Assembly: GCF_025245835.1 (NCBI RefSeq)
Contig: NZ_JAOBWS010000001.1
Coordinates: forward strand, 1-64,000
Direction of reading: 5' to 3'
Source: Rheinheimera sp. 4Y26
GTDB taxonomy: Bacteria > Pseudomonadota > Gammaproteobacteria > Enterobacterales > Alteromonadaceae
Length of the DNA: 64,000 bases
Shown: positions 47,403 through 55,796 of the stretch, in pieces
Layout: every line of letters starts with the position of its first letter
How positions within the stretch are numbered: position 1 is the first letter of the stretch
Translations under genes and position numbers: made by a program
The notes under the pieces: model-generated
The model's input: the letters and a program-made list of their open reading frames with translations, nothing else
What the model was told of the DNA's origin: nothing
Database searches by the model: none

Positions 47403-48226
47403 TCCTTAACCTCTTTTTTCATATGTAAACTCATCTGCGGGAAGGGGATTTCAATCCCTTGGTGGTCAAAATCCAGTTTTACTTTTTCCAGAATGTCCCA
47501 GTAGACCGGCCAGTAATCCGCTGCCTGCACCCAGGGGCGCACCACAAGCTGTACTGCGGAGTCAGCCAGCGCGCTGACGGCAACCACAGCGGCCGGGTCT
47601 TTCAGTATCCTGGGGTCATTGCTCAGAATATCGTGCAGAATTTGTTTGGCCAGACGCAGATCTGAGTCGTAGCTGATGCCAATCACTAAATCGATGCGAC
47701 GGCGTGGTTCTGCTGAATAATTGATAATGGGCCCGCCGGTGATTTGGGAGTTGGGCACAATAATTTTTTTGTTGTCGCCGGTTTTAAAAATGGTCTGGAA
47801 AATATCAATACGCTCCACCACGCCGCTGATACCCGCTACGTCTACCATGTCACCGGCTTTAAAAGGCCGGAAAATAATAATCAGCACGCCCGAGGCAAAA
47901 TTAGACAAGGAGCCCTGCAGCGCCAGCGCGATCGCCAAACCCGCAGCACCTAAAATGGCAATAAAAGAGGTGGTTTGAATGCCCAGATGCGACAAAGCAA
48001 TGAGCGCCACAGCAATCAGAGCACCGGCATAAACGATGCTGGATAAAAAAGACACCACAGCGCGGTCAACTTTACGTAACAACAAAGCTTTGCTGACCAA
48101 CCGGGCGGCACCCAGTGCCAGCCAGCGGCCTATATAAAAAATAACGAGAGCAATCAATAAATTAAAGGCTGAATTTAGCAAAAAGTCCTGATTTTTGCTG
48201 AGGTAACTGATCATCTGGTCAAACAA
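47399..48226 (-). CDS. Small-conductance mechanosensitive channel, MscS family
   Basis: The protein has 275 residues, close to E. coli MscS. There are three helices at about 18-38, 58-80 and 85-110. The third, pore-lining helix has the Gly/Ala-rich pattern AAGLAIALALQGSLSNFASGVLII that allows tight packing. The cytoplasmic cage has FRPFKAGDMVDVAGISGVVERI and the FQT-KIIVPNSQI segment, all family hallmarks. It opens on hypo-osmotic shock to release solutes. It is the first gene of a two-gene operon with the DUF481 barrel. Confidence 0.95.
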   Translation of the reverse strand: MFDQMISYLSKNQDFLLNSAFNLLIALVIFYIGRWLALGAARLVSKALLLRKVDRAVVSFLSSIVYAGALIAVALIALSHLGIQTTSFIAILGAAGLAIALALQGSLSNFASGVLIIIFRPFKAGDMVDVAGISGVVERIDIFQTIFKTGDNKKIIVPNSQITGGPIINYSAEPRRRIDLVIGISYDSDLRLAKQILHDILSNDPRILKDPAAVVAVSALADSAVQLVVRPWVQAADYWPVYWDILEKVKLDFDHQGIEIPFPQMSLHMKKEVKE

Positions 48227-48386
48227 CGGAAAACTCCTTCTGAAGAAAGTAAAAAGACAACACAGCTGCAGCTATGCCATTGATCTAAACTCAAATATCA
48301 TAACTTGTTCTGGTGTTTTTGCCCGAATGGCAGTTTAACTTTGCCGGATGAACCTCAGGTGAAGTCACAACATAGGAGCAATTTTT

Positions 48387-48938
48387 ATGGATCTGGCCAG
48401 ATTACAACAACAGCTTAAAAGTGGCCGGCAGGCGCCGCTGGAACAATGGCATCCGCCCTTTTGTGGTGATATGCCTATTCTGATCAACCGCGACGGTCAG
48501 TGGCATTACCAGCAGAGCCCGATCGGCCGGATGGAGCTGGTGAAGTTATTTGCCTCTGTGTTGCAACGCAAAAACGGCGATTATGTGCTGACAACACCTG
48601 TGGAAGAAGTGCGAATTCAGGTGGCGGATGCGCCTTTTGTGATTATTGACTGGAGCTGGCAGCAGCTGGAGCAACAACAGTTGCTGCAACTGACCGACAA
48701 TCTGGGTTATCAGTATCTGGTCAGTGCTGAGTTTCCGGTGTTGCTGCAGCCTGAACCAGGTTCGGCCCTGTTGTTGCCTTATTTGCAGCTTGGCAGGGGG
48801 CTTTGCGCCAAATTCAGCCGGGCAGTGTTTTATCAGCTGGCGGAACAGGCAGAACTGGCTGAACTGAATGGTCAGCCACAGTTAGTGCTGTCCAGCGGCG
48901 ATTACCGCTTTAGTCTGGGGTTGGCTGAAGACGACTGA
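48387..48938 (+). CDS. DUF1285 family protein
   Basis: The protein has 183 residues. CGDMPILINRDGQWHYQQSPIGRMELVKLFASVL near residue 26 and the repeated beta segments (VLTTPVEEVRIQVADAPFVI) identify DUF1285, a small cytoplasmic family with no established function. AGGAGC precedes ATG 48387. It is convergent with hemN, with 18 bp between stops. Confidence 0.9.
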   Translation: MDLARLQQQLKSGRQAPLEQWHPPFCGDMPILINRDGQWHYQQSPIGRMELVKLFASVLQRKNGDYVLTTPVEEVRIQVADAPFVIIDWSWQQLEQQQLLQLTDNLGYQYLVSAEFPVLLQPEPGSALLLPYLQLGRGLCAKFSRAVFYQLAEQAELAELNGQPQLVLSSGDYRFSLGLAEDD

Positions 48939-48956
48939 CTATCCCTGGTTTAAAGG

Positions 48957-50315
48957 TTAAATCACTTTGGAATAACGTTCGGCGCCACTAAGCAGATAAG
49001 CATCAAAACAAGCGGCAATCACCCGCACCCAGGGCCGGCCCAGTTCGGTGACTGCTAGTACATCCCCTTGCCAGCGGATCAACTGGTCTTTTTCACATTC
49101 AGCCAGTTGTTGCAGGCTATTGGCAAAATACTGCTGAAAATCCAGCTGCCAGCTATTGGCAAAAGCAGCGGTATCGAGACGGAAATTACACATCAGGCTG
49201 GCGATTAAATCAGCGCGGATCAGGTCGTCCTGGCTCAGGCTCATGCCTTTGTCGATGCTGCTGCCTTTATCATCAAGATCGCGGTAATACTGGTTTAAAT
49301 CTTTTTGTTGTTGCCAGATTTCACTGCCAACCTGGCTGATAGCCGACACGCCAAGCCCGAGCAGAGCGTCGGCATTGTCTGTGGTATAACCCTGGAAATT
49401 ACGTTGTAACACCCCTTGTTGCTGTGCTATCGCCAGACTGTCGTCTGCTCTGGCAAAGTGATCCATGCCAATCGCCAGATAACCAGCCTGTTGTAGTTTA
49501 GCCACCGACAATACCAATAACGCCAGTTTTTCGCGACCATCCGGCAAAGCTTCAGTCGGAATTTTACGCTGGGCGGCAAATCGCTCCGGCAAGTGGGCAT
49601 AACTGAATAATGAAATGCGGTCTGGATTTAGCATGATCACTTGCTCCAGAGTGTCGGCAAAACTGTCGCTATGCTGGTACGGCAAGCCATAGACTAAATC
49701 CAGGTTAATTGACTGATAACCAAGAATTTTGGCACCAAGCACCAGCTCTTGCACCAGCTCGAAACTTTGCTCGCGGTTAATGCTTTGCTGCACTTTGGCG
49801 TCAAAGTCCTGTACACCAAAACTCACCCGGCTAAAACCCAGCTCGCGCAACAGCGCCAGCTTTTTTAAATCGCAGCTGCGCGGGTCAATTTCAATACTGA
49901 GCACAGCGTCGGGGCTAAAGTGAAAATACTGACGAAGGTTCTGCATCATCAGTCGCAGCTGGGCTTCATCCAGAAATGTCGGCGTGCCGCCGCCCAGATG
50001 CAGCTGAGTAACCTGCTGATGTTGGGTGGCCTGCTGATAAAACGCCATTTCCTGCTGTAAATATTGCAGATAACGGTCGGCTTTAGTCTGGTCGCGGCTA
50101 ATCACTTTGTTACAGCCACAGTAATAACAAAGTTGCCGGCAAAACGGTAAATGCAGATACAAACTCAGTGCCGGCCCACTCTGGCGCAGTGCCTGTAAGG
50201 CTTTCTGGCTGCTATAGCCACTGCGTAACAACAAAGCTGTTGGGTAAGAGGTATAACGTGGCCCTTTCACGTTGTATTTTTGTACCAGAGCTTCGTCCCA
50301 AATCATCGTGTTCAT
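48957..50315 (-). CDS. hemN: Oxygen-independent coproporphyrinogen III oxidase (radical SAM)
   Basis: The protein has 452 residues, against 457 in E. coli. FCRQLCYYCGC near residue 60 gives the CxxxCxxCxC iron-sulfur motif of HemN, including the fourth cysteine. HLGGGTPTFL, SIEIDPRSCD, SFGVQDFD, NLDLVYGLPYQ and GYTTDNADALLGLGVSAIS are HemN landmarks. It decarboxylates coproporphyrinogen III to protoporphyrinogen IX for heme synthesis without oxygen. The N-terminal YNVKGPRYTSYPTA matches true HemN rather than HemW. It neighbours yihI, as in many gammaproteobacteria, with two unrelated genes between. No FNR box is clear upstream. Confidence 0.96.
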   Translation of the reverse strand: MNTMIWDEALVQKYNVKGPRYTSYPTALLLRSGYSSQKALQALRQSGPALSLYLHLPFCRQLCYYCGCNKVISRDQTKADRYLQYLQQEMAFYQQATQHQQVTQLHLGGGTPTFLDEAQLRLMMQNLRQYFHFSPDAVLSIEIDPRSCDLKKLALLRELGFSRVSFGVQDFDAKVQQSINREQSFELVQELVLGAKILGYQSINLDLVYGLPYQHSDSFADTLEQVIMLNPDRISLFSYAHLPERFAAQRKIPTEALPDGREKLALLVLSVAKLQQAGYLAIGMDHFARADDSLAIAQQQGVLQRNFQGYTTDNADALLGLGVSAISQVGSEIWQQQKDLNQYYRDLDDKGSSIDKGMSLSQDDLIRADLIASLMCNFRLDTAAFANSWQLDFQQYFANSLQQLAECEKDQLIRWQGDVLAVTELGRPWVRVIAACFDAYLLSGAERYSKVI

Positions 50316-50450
50316 ATCGCATTCGCTTCTGTGGTGCTGGCGACATCATAGCTGCTGTGATTTAGTAGGCTTTGATCCAACACAACAACAGCACAGATTG
50401 CTGAAAACAATAAGCCAGTGCAGCACGCTGGCATTAATCCGGGACCATAG

Positions 50451-51731
50451 ATGAAAACAACATACAGTTTAATATGCAGTGCGCTGCTGATGCCTGCTCT
50501 GGCGCAGGCTGCCACCCTTATTCATGCCGGTACTGTCATTACCGCTGAAGGCTCACAGCTGTTGAAAAACCACACTCTGGTGGTTGAAGGCGACAAAATC
50601 AGTGGCATGGAAGCCGGATTTCGCAGCCCGGCCAGTGGCGATGTGCTGATTGATCTGAAAAATCACACTGTGATGCCGGGCCTGATGGATATGCATACAC
50701 ACTTTTCTTACCAAAGCAGTCCGACAGCCTACAGCGAAGGCTTTACCATGAATGAAGCAGATGTGGCGCTGCGTGGTGCTACTTATGCCGAAAAAACACT
50801 GTTGTCAGGCTTTACCACGGTGCGGGAGCTTGGTGACAGTCATCACATCAGCACAGCGCTGCGTAAAGCCATTGATGCCGGTTATGTCAAAGGGCCGCGT
50901 ATTTTTACCGCCGGTAAATCTATTGCCACTACAGGCGGTCATGCTGATCCAACCAACGGTGTGGCTTATCAGCGTATGGGCGACCCGACCCCGGCTGATG
51001 GCGTGATTAATGGTGCGGATGATGCCCGTAAAGCAGTGCGGCAGCGTTATAAAGAAGGCGCTGATTTAATTAAAATCACCGCGACCGGCGGTGTGCTCAG
51101 TGTGGCTAAAAGTGGCATGAATGCTCAGTTTAAAGACGATGAGCTCAAAGCTATTGTGGAGACCGCCAAAGATTATGGTTTTACCGTTGCTGTCCATGCT
51201 CACGGCAAAGAAGGCATGGAGCGGGCCATTAAAGCCGGGGTCAATTCGATTGAACACGGCACCTTTATGGACGACAACACCATGAAGCTGATGAAACAAT
51301 ACGGCACTTATTTTGTGCCGACCATCAGCGCAGGCAAATATGTGGCGGAAAAAGCTAAGGTGCCTGGATTTTTCCCCGAGATGGTGCGGTTAAAAGCCGC
51401 GGCTATCGGGCCTTTAATTCAGCAAACTTTTGCCCGTGCTTATAAAGCCGGGGTGAAAATAGCGTTTGGCACAGATGCCGGTGTCGGCATGCATGGTGAT
51501 AACTGGCAGGAGTTTGTATTTATGACCGAAGCTGGTATGCCGGCACTGGCGGCCATTCAGAGTGCCACTATTGAAGGTGCCCGTTTGTTGGGTGTGGAAC
51601 AAAGTATGGGCAGTCTGAAGGTGGGCAAAATTGCCGATATTATTGCAGTGCCTGGTGACCCACTGACGGATATTCAGTTGATGGGCAAAGTAAACTTTGT
51701 GATGAAAGCTGGGGTGGTTTACAAAAACTAA
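50451..51731 (+). CDS. Exported metal-dependent amidohydrolase (Xaa-Pro/imidazolonepropionase-like)
   Basis: The protein has 426 residues. A signal peptide ends LAQA, near residue 20, so the enzyme acts in the periplasm. Amidohydrolase metal ligands are GLMDMHTH (HxH), the ITATGG segment containing the bridging lysine (LIKITATGG), VAVHAHG, SIEHGTF and FGTDAG with the catalytic aspartate. The C-terminal beta-sandwich includes [14 protein letters not shown]. Relatives hydrolyse dipeptides with C-terminal Pro or basic residues, and related amides. The exact substrate is unknown. It is monocistronic. Confidence 0.92.
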   Translation: MKTTYSLICSALLMPALAQAATLIHAGTVITAEGSQLLKNHTLVVEGDKISGMEAGFRSPASGDVLIDLKNHTVMPGLMDMHTHFSYQSSPTAYSEGFTMNEADVALRGATYAEKTLLSGFTTVRELGDSHHISTALRKAIDAGYVKGPRIFTAGKSIATTGGHADPTNGVAYQRMGDPTPADGVINGADDARKAVRQRYKEGADLIKITATGGVLSVAKSGMNAQFKDDELKAIVETAKDYGFTVAVHAHGKEGMERAIKAGVNSIEHGTFMDDNTMKLMKQYGTYFVPTISAGKYVAEKAKVPGFFPEMVRLKAAAIGPLIQQTFARAYKAGVKIAFGTDAGVGMHGDNWQEFVFMTEAGMPALAAIQSATIEGARLLGVEQSMGSLKVGKIADIIAVPGDPLTDIQLMGKVNFVMKAGVVYKN

Positions 51732-51870
51732 TCTGCTGACAAATGCAGTGTGTTGCGATAACGCACTGCATCTTTGCATCAGTGTTCTGTAGTGATGAAC
51801 TGTTTCGCGGATTCAGCATTACGCCAGTAATCTTTAGCGCTCTGAGAGCCGAAGCGATGCAGCAGCGTTG

Positions 51871-52344
51871 TTAATGCCGCTGCTGCAATAAGGCCAATAA
51901 ACCTTCAATATCCTTTTCAATAGCGGCTTTGAGCTCAATTTCTTTTTGCTGGCGCAGATGATCCTGCCGGCGTAATTCCTTTTTCTCCAGTGCTTTGCGG
52001 GCATCATGGGTTGGCATGTCTTTGATCAAATCGTACATCTCAAACAGCGCTGGCCAGCGACAGGCCTGCGCCAGTTCAGGCTGCATATTTTCCAGCAACA
52101 CCCAGATGCGAAGCGCCGCTTCTGAAGGTTCACATTGTTGCTCCAGCGTGGCCTTGCCAATCAGCGTGATACTGTCGAGCAGATATTGCTGCCGTTCGGC
52201 CAGCTTTTGCTGATGTGCCTGCAATGCCTGTTGTTGTTTTTGCTGTTGTGCTTTTAACTGAAACAGCAATTTGCCAAGATAAAAGGCCAGACCCGCGATA
52301 ATCAACAAACCGACAACAAACAACGTCATCCACATCACATTCAC
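51871..52344 (-). CDS. DUF2489 membrane-anchored protein
   Basis: The protein has 157 residues. A single N-terminal membrane helix (about 6-25) is followed by a glutamine-rich coiled coil and a helical domain with CEPSEAALRIWVLLE and MPTHDARKALEKKELRRQD, the DUF2489 core. The gene follows yihI by six bases on the same strand, an arrangement I recognise from Alteromonadales/Shewanella genomes. The function is unknown; cotranscription with yihI suggests an envelope-linked partner in ribosome assembly or growth control (inference). Confidence 0.82.
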   Translation of the reverse strand: MNVMWMTLFVVGLLIIAGLAFYLGKLLFQLKAQQQKQQQALQAHQQKLAERQQYLLDSITLIGKATLEQQCEPSEAALRIWVLLENMQPELAQACRWPALFEMYDLIKDMPTHDARKALEKKELRRQDHLRQQKEIELKAAIEKDIEGLLALLQQRH

Positions 52345-52350
52345 CTGTTG

Positions 52351-52902
52351 TTACTCTCCGAGTAAGTCTTTACGCCAATCCGTCTGTTCCAGTTTGGCCA
52401 GTGGGTCTAAATCTTCGTCGTCTTCATCTTCGTCCAGATCTAAACCTAACAAAGTCAGCAGCTCGGCATGGCGGGCTGTTTTGGCGTTAAAGTATTTGGC
52501 GTCTTTGCCGGTCAGAATTTCGCCCTGCTCGGTGCGTTCTAATAATTCTGCCAGGCGTTCATCCTGCTCAATTTGCGCCAGTTCAACTTCAGGGGCAATT
52601 TCTACCGGTTTGGCTTTGGCCAGTACAGCCTTAGGTTGAGTGGCAGGTTCCAGCAGTTTTTGTTCGGCAACAGTAGCCACCAGAGGAATAGGCTTTTTGC
52701 TGCCGATGCGTGGATCTTTGTTTTTGCTGCCGCTGGTTTCGGCTTTGTCGGCTTGCACTAAAGCGTTACGGCTGCCGGATTTTAAGCCTGCGCCCTTTTT
52801 CTTGGTTTCTACCGGACGGTCACGTTCCTGGCGGGCTTCTGCAGCCGGTTTATGCCTGATACCAATCTGGCCTGAGGTCCGTGATTTTTTTTTGCGAGTC
52901 AT
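52351..52902 (-). CDS. yihI: Der GTPase-activating protein YihI
   Basis: The protein has 183 residues. The N-terminus MTRKKKSRTSGQIGIRHKP is strongly basic, followed by a disordered Lys/Ala/Pro linker. The C-terminal third (EQDERLAELLERTEQGEILT, AKYFNAKTARHAELLTLLGL, then an Asp/Glu run) is the conserved YihI domain. YihI stimulates the GTPase Der (EngA) and so tunes 50S subunit assembly; here it shares the neighbourhood with EngB, another ribosome-assembly GTPase. It is the first gene of a two-gene unit with DUF2489. Confidence 0.92.
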   Translation of the reverse strand: MTRKKKSRTSGQIGIRHKPAAEARQERDRPVETKKKGAGLKSGSRNALVQADKAETSGSKNKDPRIGSKKPIPLVATVAEQKLLEPATQPKAVLAKAKPVEIAPEVELAQIEQDERLAELLERTEQGEILTGKDAKYFNAKTARHAELLTLLGLDLDEDEDDEDLDPLAKLEQTDWRKDLLGE

Positions 52903-53080
52903 AATGTCTACCTGTAGAAAAGGGCGCGTATTTTAACCAGTTTTGCCGGTGCTGCCTATGTATTTTAGCGCTGAAGTCAGATCTGGCATGATTTGCCGGG
53001 TTTGAGGTGATGTTTTGGGCTGTAGTTGCGAGTGATCAGACATTTATGCTGACAGGTATGACACAAACAAAAAATGGCCC

Positions 53081-53116
53081 AAAAAACAAAACGGCAGTTA
53101 GGGTTACCTACTGCCG
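53081..53116 (-). terminator. Strong minus-strand terminator with no coding gene in front of it
   Basis: CGGCAG...TAGG (53092-53102) pairs with CCTACTGCCG (53107-53116): a ten-base stem with one bulged T and a GTTA loop. On the minus strand it is followed by TTTTGTTTTTT. The nearest upstream minus-strand gene (cytochrome c4) has its own terminator at 53604, so this one must end another transcript. Confidence 0.7.
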
Positions 53117-53235
53117 CCAAAGTGTTGCACTCAAAGGTGCTGAATTTTTGCATATCGTCCTGACTTACGTGAGACACCCTGTCTGGACAGTTTCCCTATA
53201 TTGTTAGGTCATTTCCCTATTTAAATAATTATTCG

Positions 53236-53307
53236 CGATCGTCCTAATACTTTTTAGCTCTTCCATGGATCGCGTTAAAAACGCTGCATCAGTCATGATG
53301 CTTTTTT
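53236..53307 (+). ncRNA. Candidate small RNA, plus strand
   Basis: A promoter-like pair TTGTTA (53201-53206) and AATAAT (53224-53229), spaced by 17 bases, precedes a terminator GCATCA/TGATGC (53286-53301) with TTTTTT. The predicted RNA is about 70 nt, with a GCGTT-AAA-AACGC hairpin before the terminator. No ORF with an SD is inside. Prediction from sequence only. Confidence 0.35.
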
Positions 53308-53540
53308 AATTAGCTAGCACTATTGCTGTCCGTGCATATTGTCCGTTTTGTTGAGTTGTTACAATCTGTAACGGGGTTTAATTTACTCCGATCCGGCGGA
53401 ATGGCAATACTATGATCAAAAAAAAATCACAAAAAAACTGAACTAATTTCAACAGTCAAATTAAATCAGTTAGTTAGCATAATTAATCAGATGAGTTTGC
53501 GAAATATGGAAGTGTTTTTGGGTATTTATCTTACGTGCTG

Positions 53541-53558
53541 TGTGAGATATATCTCACA
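53541..53558. promoter_or_regulatory. Perfect 18-bp palindrome, candidate operator
   Basis: TGTGAGATATATCTCACA is a perfect inverted repeat. The TGTGA and TCACA arms are eight bases apart, not six, so it is not a standard CRP site. The factor and target are unknown. Confidence 0.4.
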
Positions 53559-53603
53559 GCGAGCGAAAAATATTCAGTAGTAATATCAGATTCGACGCAT
53601 AAA

Positions 53604-53628
53604 AAAGCCGGTGACAGGCACCGGCTTT
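53604..53628 (-). terminator. Terminator of the cytochrome c4 gene
   Basis: AAAGCCGGTG (53604-53613) pairs with CACCGGCTTT (53619-53628). On the minus strand it runs into TTTTTT. It lies 18 bp past the stop. Confidence 0.9.
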
Positions 53629-53646
53629 AGCAGAAATAGCTGCGTA

Positions 53647-54288
53647 TTAATGTAAACCACCGAGGTATTTAGAGATGGTTTCAATATCTTCATCGGTCAG
53701 TTTTTTCGCTACATCGCGCATCATGCCATTCATGTCATTGGCACGGGTGCCGGCACGGAATGCTTCCAGCTGAGTTTTAATATAAGCAGCATGCTGGAAG
53801 GAAATTTTCGGGAAGTTCGCCAGGCTATGACCCACGCCACGAGGACCATGACAAGCAATACAAGCCGCGATACCACGGTTCATATCACCAGCACGGAATA
53901 ATTTTTCGCCAGCTGCCACAACGTCTTCCGGTGTTGTGCCTGATTTCATCGTCTGGCTGGAATAAAAAGCAGCCAGATCCAGCATGTCCTGTTCTGACAG
54001 AGCGGCAACCATACCTGCCATCACAGCGTTATTCCGGCCTTCTTTACCACCGCTGGTCATGCCCAGTTTAAATTCTTTTAATTGTTTAAAGATATAACCA
54101 GCATGTTGACCGGCAATTTTTGGATACATGTCGGTCGGGCTATTACCGTCTGGACCATGGCAGGCTGCACAAGTGGCAGATTTAGCTTTACCTGCTTCTG
54201 CATTACCGACCGGAGCTGTTGTTTCTGCAGCAACAGCCTGACCGGCCAACCCTAAAAAAAGCATGACTGGAAGTGCGAATTTTTTCAT
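53647..54288 (-). CDS. Cytochrome c4, periplasmic di-heme protein
   Basis: The protein has 213 residues, with a signal peptide (about 20 residues, ending AVAAE). There are two CxxCH heme sites, CAACHG near residue 40 and CIACHG near 142, each followed by a conserved downstream methionine ligand (MYPKIAGQHAGY; GTRANDMNGMM). The two-domain repeat with YPKIAGQHA and FPKISFQHA is diagnostic of cytochrome c4, a high-potential electron donor to terminal oxidases or denitrification enzymes. It is monocistronic and divergent from engB; the c4-engB pairing is common in gammaproteobacteria. Confidence 0.95.
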   Translation of the reverse strand: MKKFALPVMLFLGLAGQAVAAETTAPVGNAEAGKAKSATCAACHGPDGNSPTDMYPKIAGQHAGYIFKQLKEFKLGMTSGGKEGRNNAVMAGMVAALSEQDMLDLAAFYSSQTMKSGTTPEDVVAAGEKLFRAGDMNRGIAACIACHGPRGVGHSLANFPKISFQHAAYIKTQLEAFRAGTRANDMNGMMRDVAKKLTDEDIETISKYLGGLH

Positions 54289-54469
54289 GTTTATCCGTCT
54301 CTGTTCAGCGTGAACCTGCTCAAAAAGCAGGAAGAAAAAATAATAACCCTAATAATTATGTCTATTTTACACGAATCTAAGCCAGATAAAATCCCATTCA
54401 TGCGGCTAATGCTTCTTCAGATCAATCAGATCCGCTACACTATAGCCAAATTTGATGTCGGAGTAAGTT

Positions 54470-55102
54470 GTGTACAAAGCAAAATTTAATTATCAGCAGA
54501 CCAGTTTTCTAACCAGCGCCCCGGATATTACAGCTCTGCCGCCAGATACCGGCATTGAAGTTGCATTTGCTGGCCGGTCAAATGCAGGTAAATCCAGTGC
54601 TTTGAATACATTAACCCGGCAAAACAATTTAGCACGCACCAGTAAAACGCCGGGTCGTACTCAGCTGATTAACACGTTCCGCTTGGCCGATAATAAACGT
54701 CTGATCGATTTGCCAGGTTATGGTTTTGCCAAAGTGCCGCTGACGGTGAAAGAAAAATGGCAAAAATCGCTCGGTGAATATCTGATGAAGCGCCAGAGTC
54801 TGAAAGGCCTGGTGGTATTGATGGATATCCGTCATCCGTTAAAAGATTTAGATCAGCAACTGATCCACTGGGCGGTAGAAAGTGATTTGTCGGTGTTATT
54901 ACTTTTAACCAAGGCAGACAAACTAAGCCCTGGCCCGCGGAAAAAAACCTTACTGGAAGTCCGAGAAGCTTCATTGGCTTTTATGGGGGATATCACTGTG
55001 CATACGTTCAGTTCGCTGAGTAAACAAGGCTTAACTGAGTTAGAGCAGGTGCTCGACGACTGGTATAGCCGCGATGATGAAAGCCAGCTTCAGGCTGAAT
55101 AA
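54470..55102 (+). CDS. engB: Ribosome-biogenesis GTP-binding protein EngB/YsxC
   Basis: The protein has 210 residues, starting at GTG 54470, six bases after GGAG. GTPase motifs are G1 [10 protein letters not shown]2 in the TSKTPGRTQ segment, G3 DLPGYG, G4 LTKADK and G5 in FSSLSKQG. EngB (YihA) is needed for late assembly of the 50S subunit. Order and orientation (engB opposite to polA and Spot 42) match E. coli yihA. A terminator follows the stop. Confidence 0.96.
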   Translation: MYKAKFNYQQTSFLTSAPDITALPPDTGIEVAFAGRSNAGKSSALNTLTRQNNLARTSKTPGRTQLINTFRLADNKRLIDLPGYGFAKVPLTVKEKWQKSLGEYLMKRQSLKGLVVLMDIRHPLKDLDQQLIHWAVESDLSVLLLLTKADKLSPGPRKKTLLEVREASLAFMGDITVHTFSSLSKQGLTELEQVLDDWYSRDDESQLQAE

Positions 55103-55118
55103 TCCCCACTAGTGAATT

Positions 55119-55147
55119 GGCGGTCTTGCTACAAGATCGCCGTTTTT
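55119..55147 (+). terminator. Terminator of engB
   Basis: GGCGGTCTTG (55119-55128) pairs with CAAGATCGCC (55132-55141) over a CTA loop, with one G-T pair, and is followed by G and five T. Confidence 0.85.
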
Positions 55148-55221
55148 ATCAGGTATCACCTGACTTCCGGTAAAACCTGCATTACTTACAACACTGCTTT
55201 AAAGAAGATTTTACTCCCTTA

Positions 55222-55316
55222 AAAAAGAAAAACCGGCCTCTCAGAGAGAGGCCGGTATAGCAAACGGGGAGAAGCTATCAATAATTTCAAATCAACAGGG
55301 TGTCTTCAAAGAAGAC
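55222..55316 (-). ncRNA. Candidate small RNA between Spot 42 and engB
   Basis: On the minus strand a promoter with -35 TTTAAA (55345-55350), a 16-base spacer and a perfect -10 TATAAT (55323-55328) predicts a start near 55316. An 11-bp perfect terminator stem ACCGGCCTCTC/GAGAGGCCGGT (55232-55256) with a T-rich tail ends it near 55222. The 95-nt product has a 5' hairpin (GTCTTC-TTT-GAAGAC) and a single-stranded stretch containing TTCTCCCC, which is complementary to GGGGAGAA Shine-Dalgarno sequences. It contains no ORF. It is co-oriented with Spot 42 but has its own promoter and terminator. Confidence 0.5.
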
Positions 55317-55392
55317 GCGGTCATTATACATAGCTTTTTTTGTATTTAAAGTATTTACTCTAAAAAATCTAATTAAGTTTCAAATTTTGAAT

Positions 55393-55508
55393 AAAAAAAA
55401 CGCCCCACTGCAAGCAGTGGGGCGGCTAAATAAGCCTACTTTCTATGCTGATTCAGGATTTGACTCCAAAAACCACGAAAGATAGAACATCTTACCTCTG
55501 TACCCTAC
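55393..55508 (-). ncRNA. spf: Spot 42 small regulatory RNA
   Basis: The first 30 or so nucleotides on the minus strand (from 55508) begin GTAGGGTACAGAGG and continue through the TTCTATCTTTC segment, matching E. coli Spot 42. The 3' end is GCCGCCCCACTGC, a TT loop, then GCAGTGGGGCG and eight T, the conserved Spot 42 terminator. The middle part has diverged. Spot 42 is an Hfq-dependent RNA that represses catabolic genes and is itself repressed by cAMP-CRP. It lies just downstream of polA on the same strand, as in E. coli. A promoter-like TTGCTT / TAAAAT pair (55539-55544, 55517-55522) fits the start. Confidence 0.95.
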
Positions 55509-55686
55509 AGTTTCTGATTTTACTGTGGCGAGTTCAAAAAGCAAGCATATTTTGTAATTAAACTACATAAAATTGATTTTGTTTTGTTTTTTATGCTTAT
55601 TCGTAATTAACTTACGAAGTGTGACACCAGCAAATTCAGATTATTTGATAGTTGTCAGGCAGATGTTAGCTGTGTGGTGGGCAGAA

Positions 55687-55716
55687 AAAAGCCCCGCTCA
55701 TTCAATTGCGGGGCTT
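55687..55716 (-). terminator. Terminator of polA
   Basis: AAGCCCCGC (55689-55697) pairs with GCGGGGCTT (55708-55716). On the minus strand it continues into TTTTTTC. It lies about 80 bp past the polA stop and well before Spot 42. Confidence 0.85.
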
Positions 55717-55796
55717 AAAGGTGAATTACCAGGAATGGGTATGCTCACGGGTAAACAGACTAAACCAGGGAAAATAAGTTCAATCAGTTTCAATAC

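Larger units (their letters stand above)
52903..53646. other. Non-coding region between yihI and cytochrome c4 (position of csrC in E. coli)
   Basis: About 740 bases without a convincing protein gene. It holds a minus-strand terminator (53081-53116), a plus-strand promoter-terminator pair (53201-53307), two perfect inverted repeats (53358-53372 and 53541-53558) and the terminator of the c4 gene. Repeated motifs are TTTCCCTAT (53191 and 53212) and CGTCCT. This density suggests small-RNA transcription rather than spacer DNA. Confidence 0.5.

Noticed and set aside
50316-50450. FNR box upstream of hemN
   Set aside because: Only a single TTGAT-like half-site is present, without a paired ATCAA.
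52977-53177. 66-codon minus-strand ORF in the yihI-c4 gap
   Set aside because: It has no SD, reads through the strong terminator hairpin at 53081-53116, and has a composition unlike a folded protein.
53181-53220. Two TTTCCCTAT copies after TGTCTGGACAG as a transposon end
   Set aside because: Only one end-like sequence is present; no matching inverted end, target duplication or transposase was found.
53541-53558. CRP site at the palindrome
   Set aside because: CRP half-sites TGTGA/TCACA need a six-base spacer; here it is eight.
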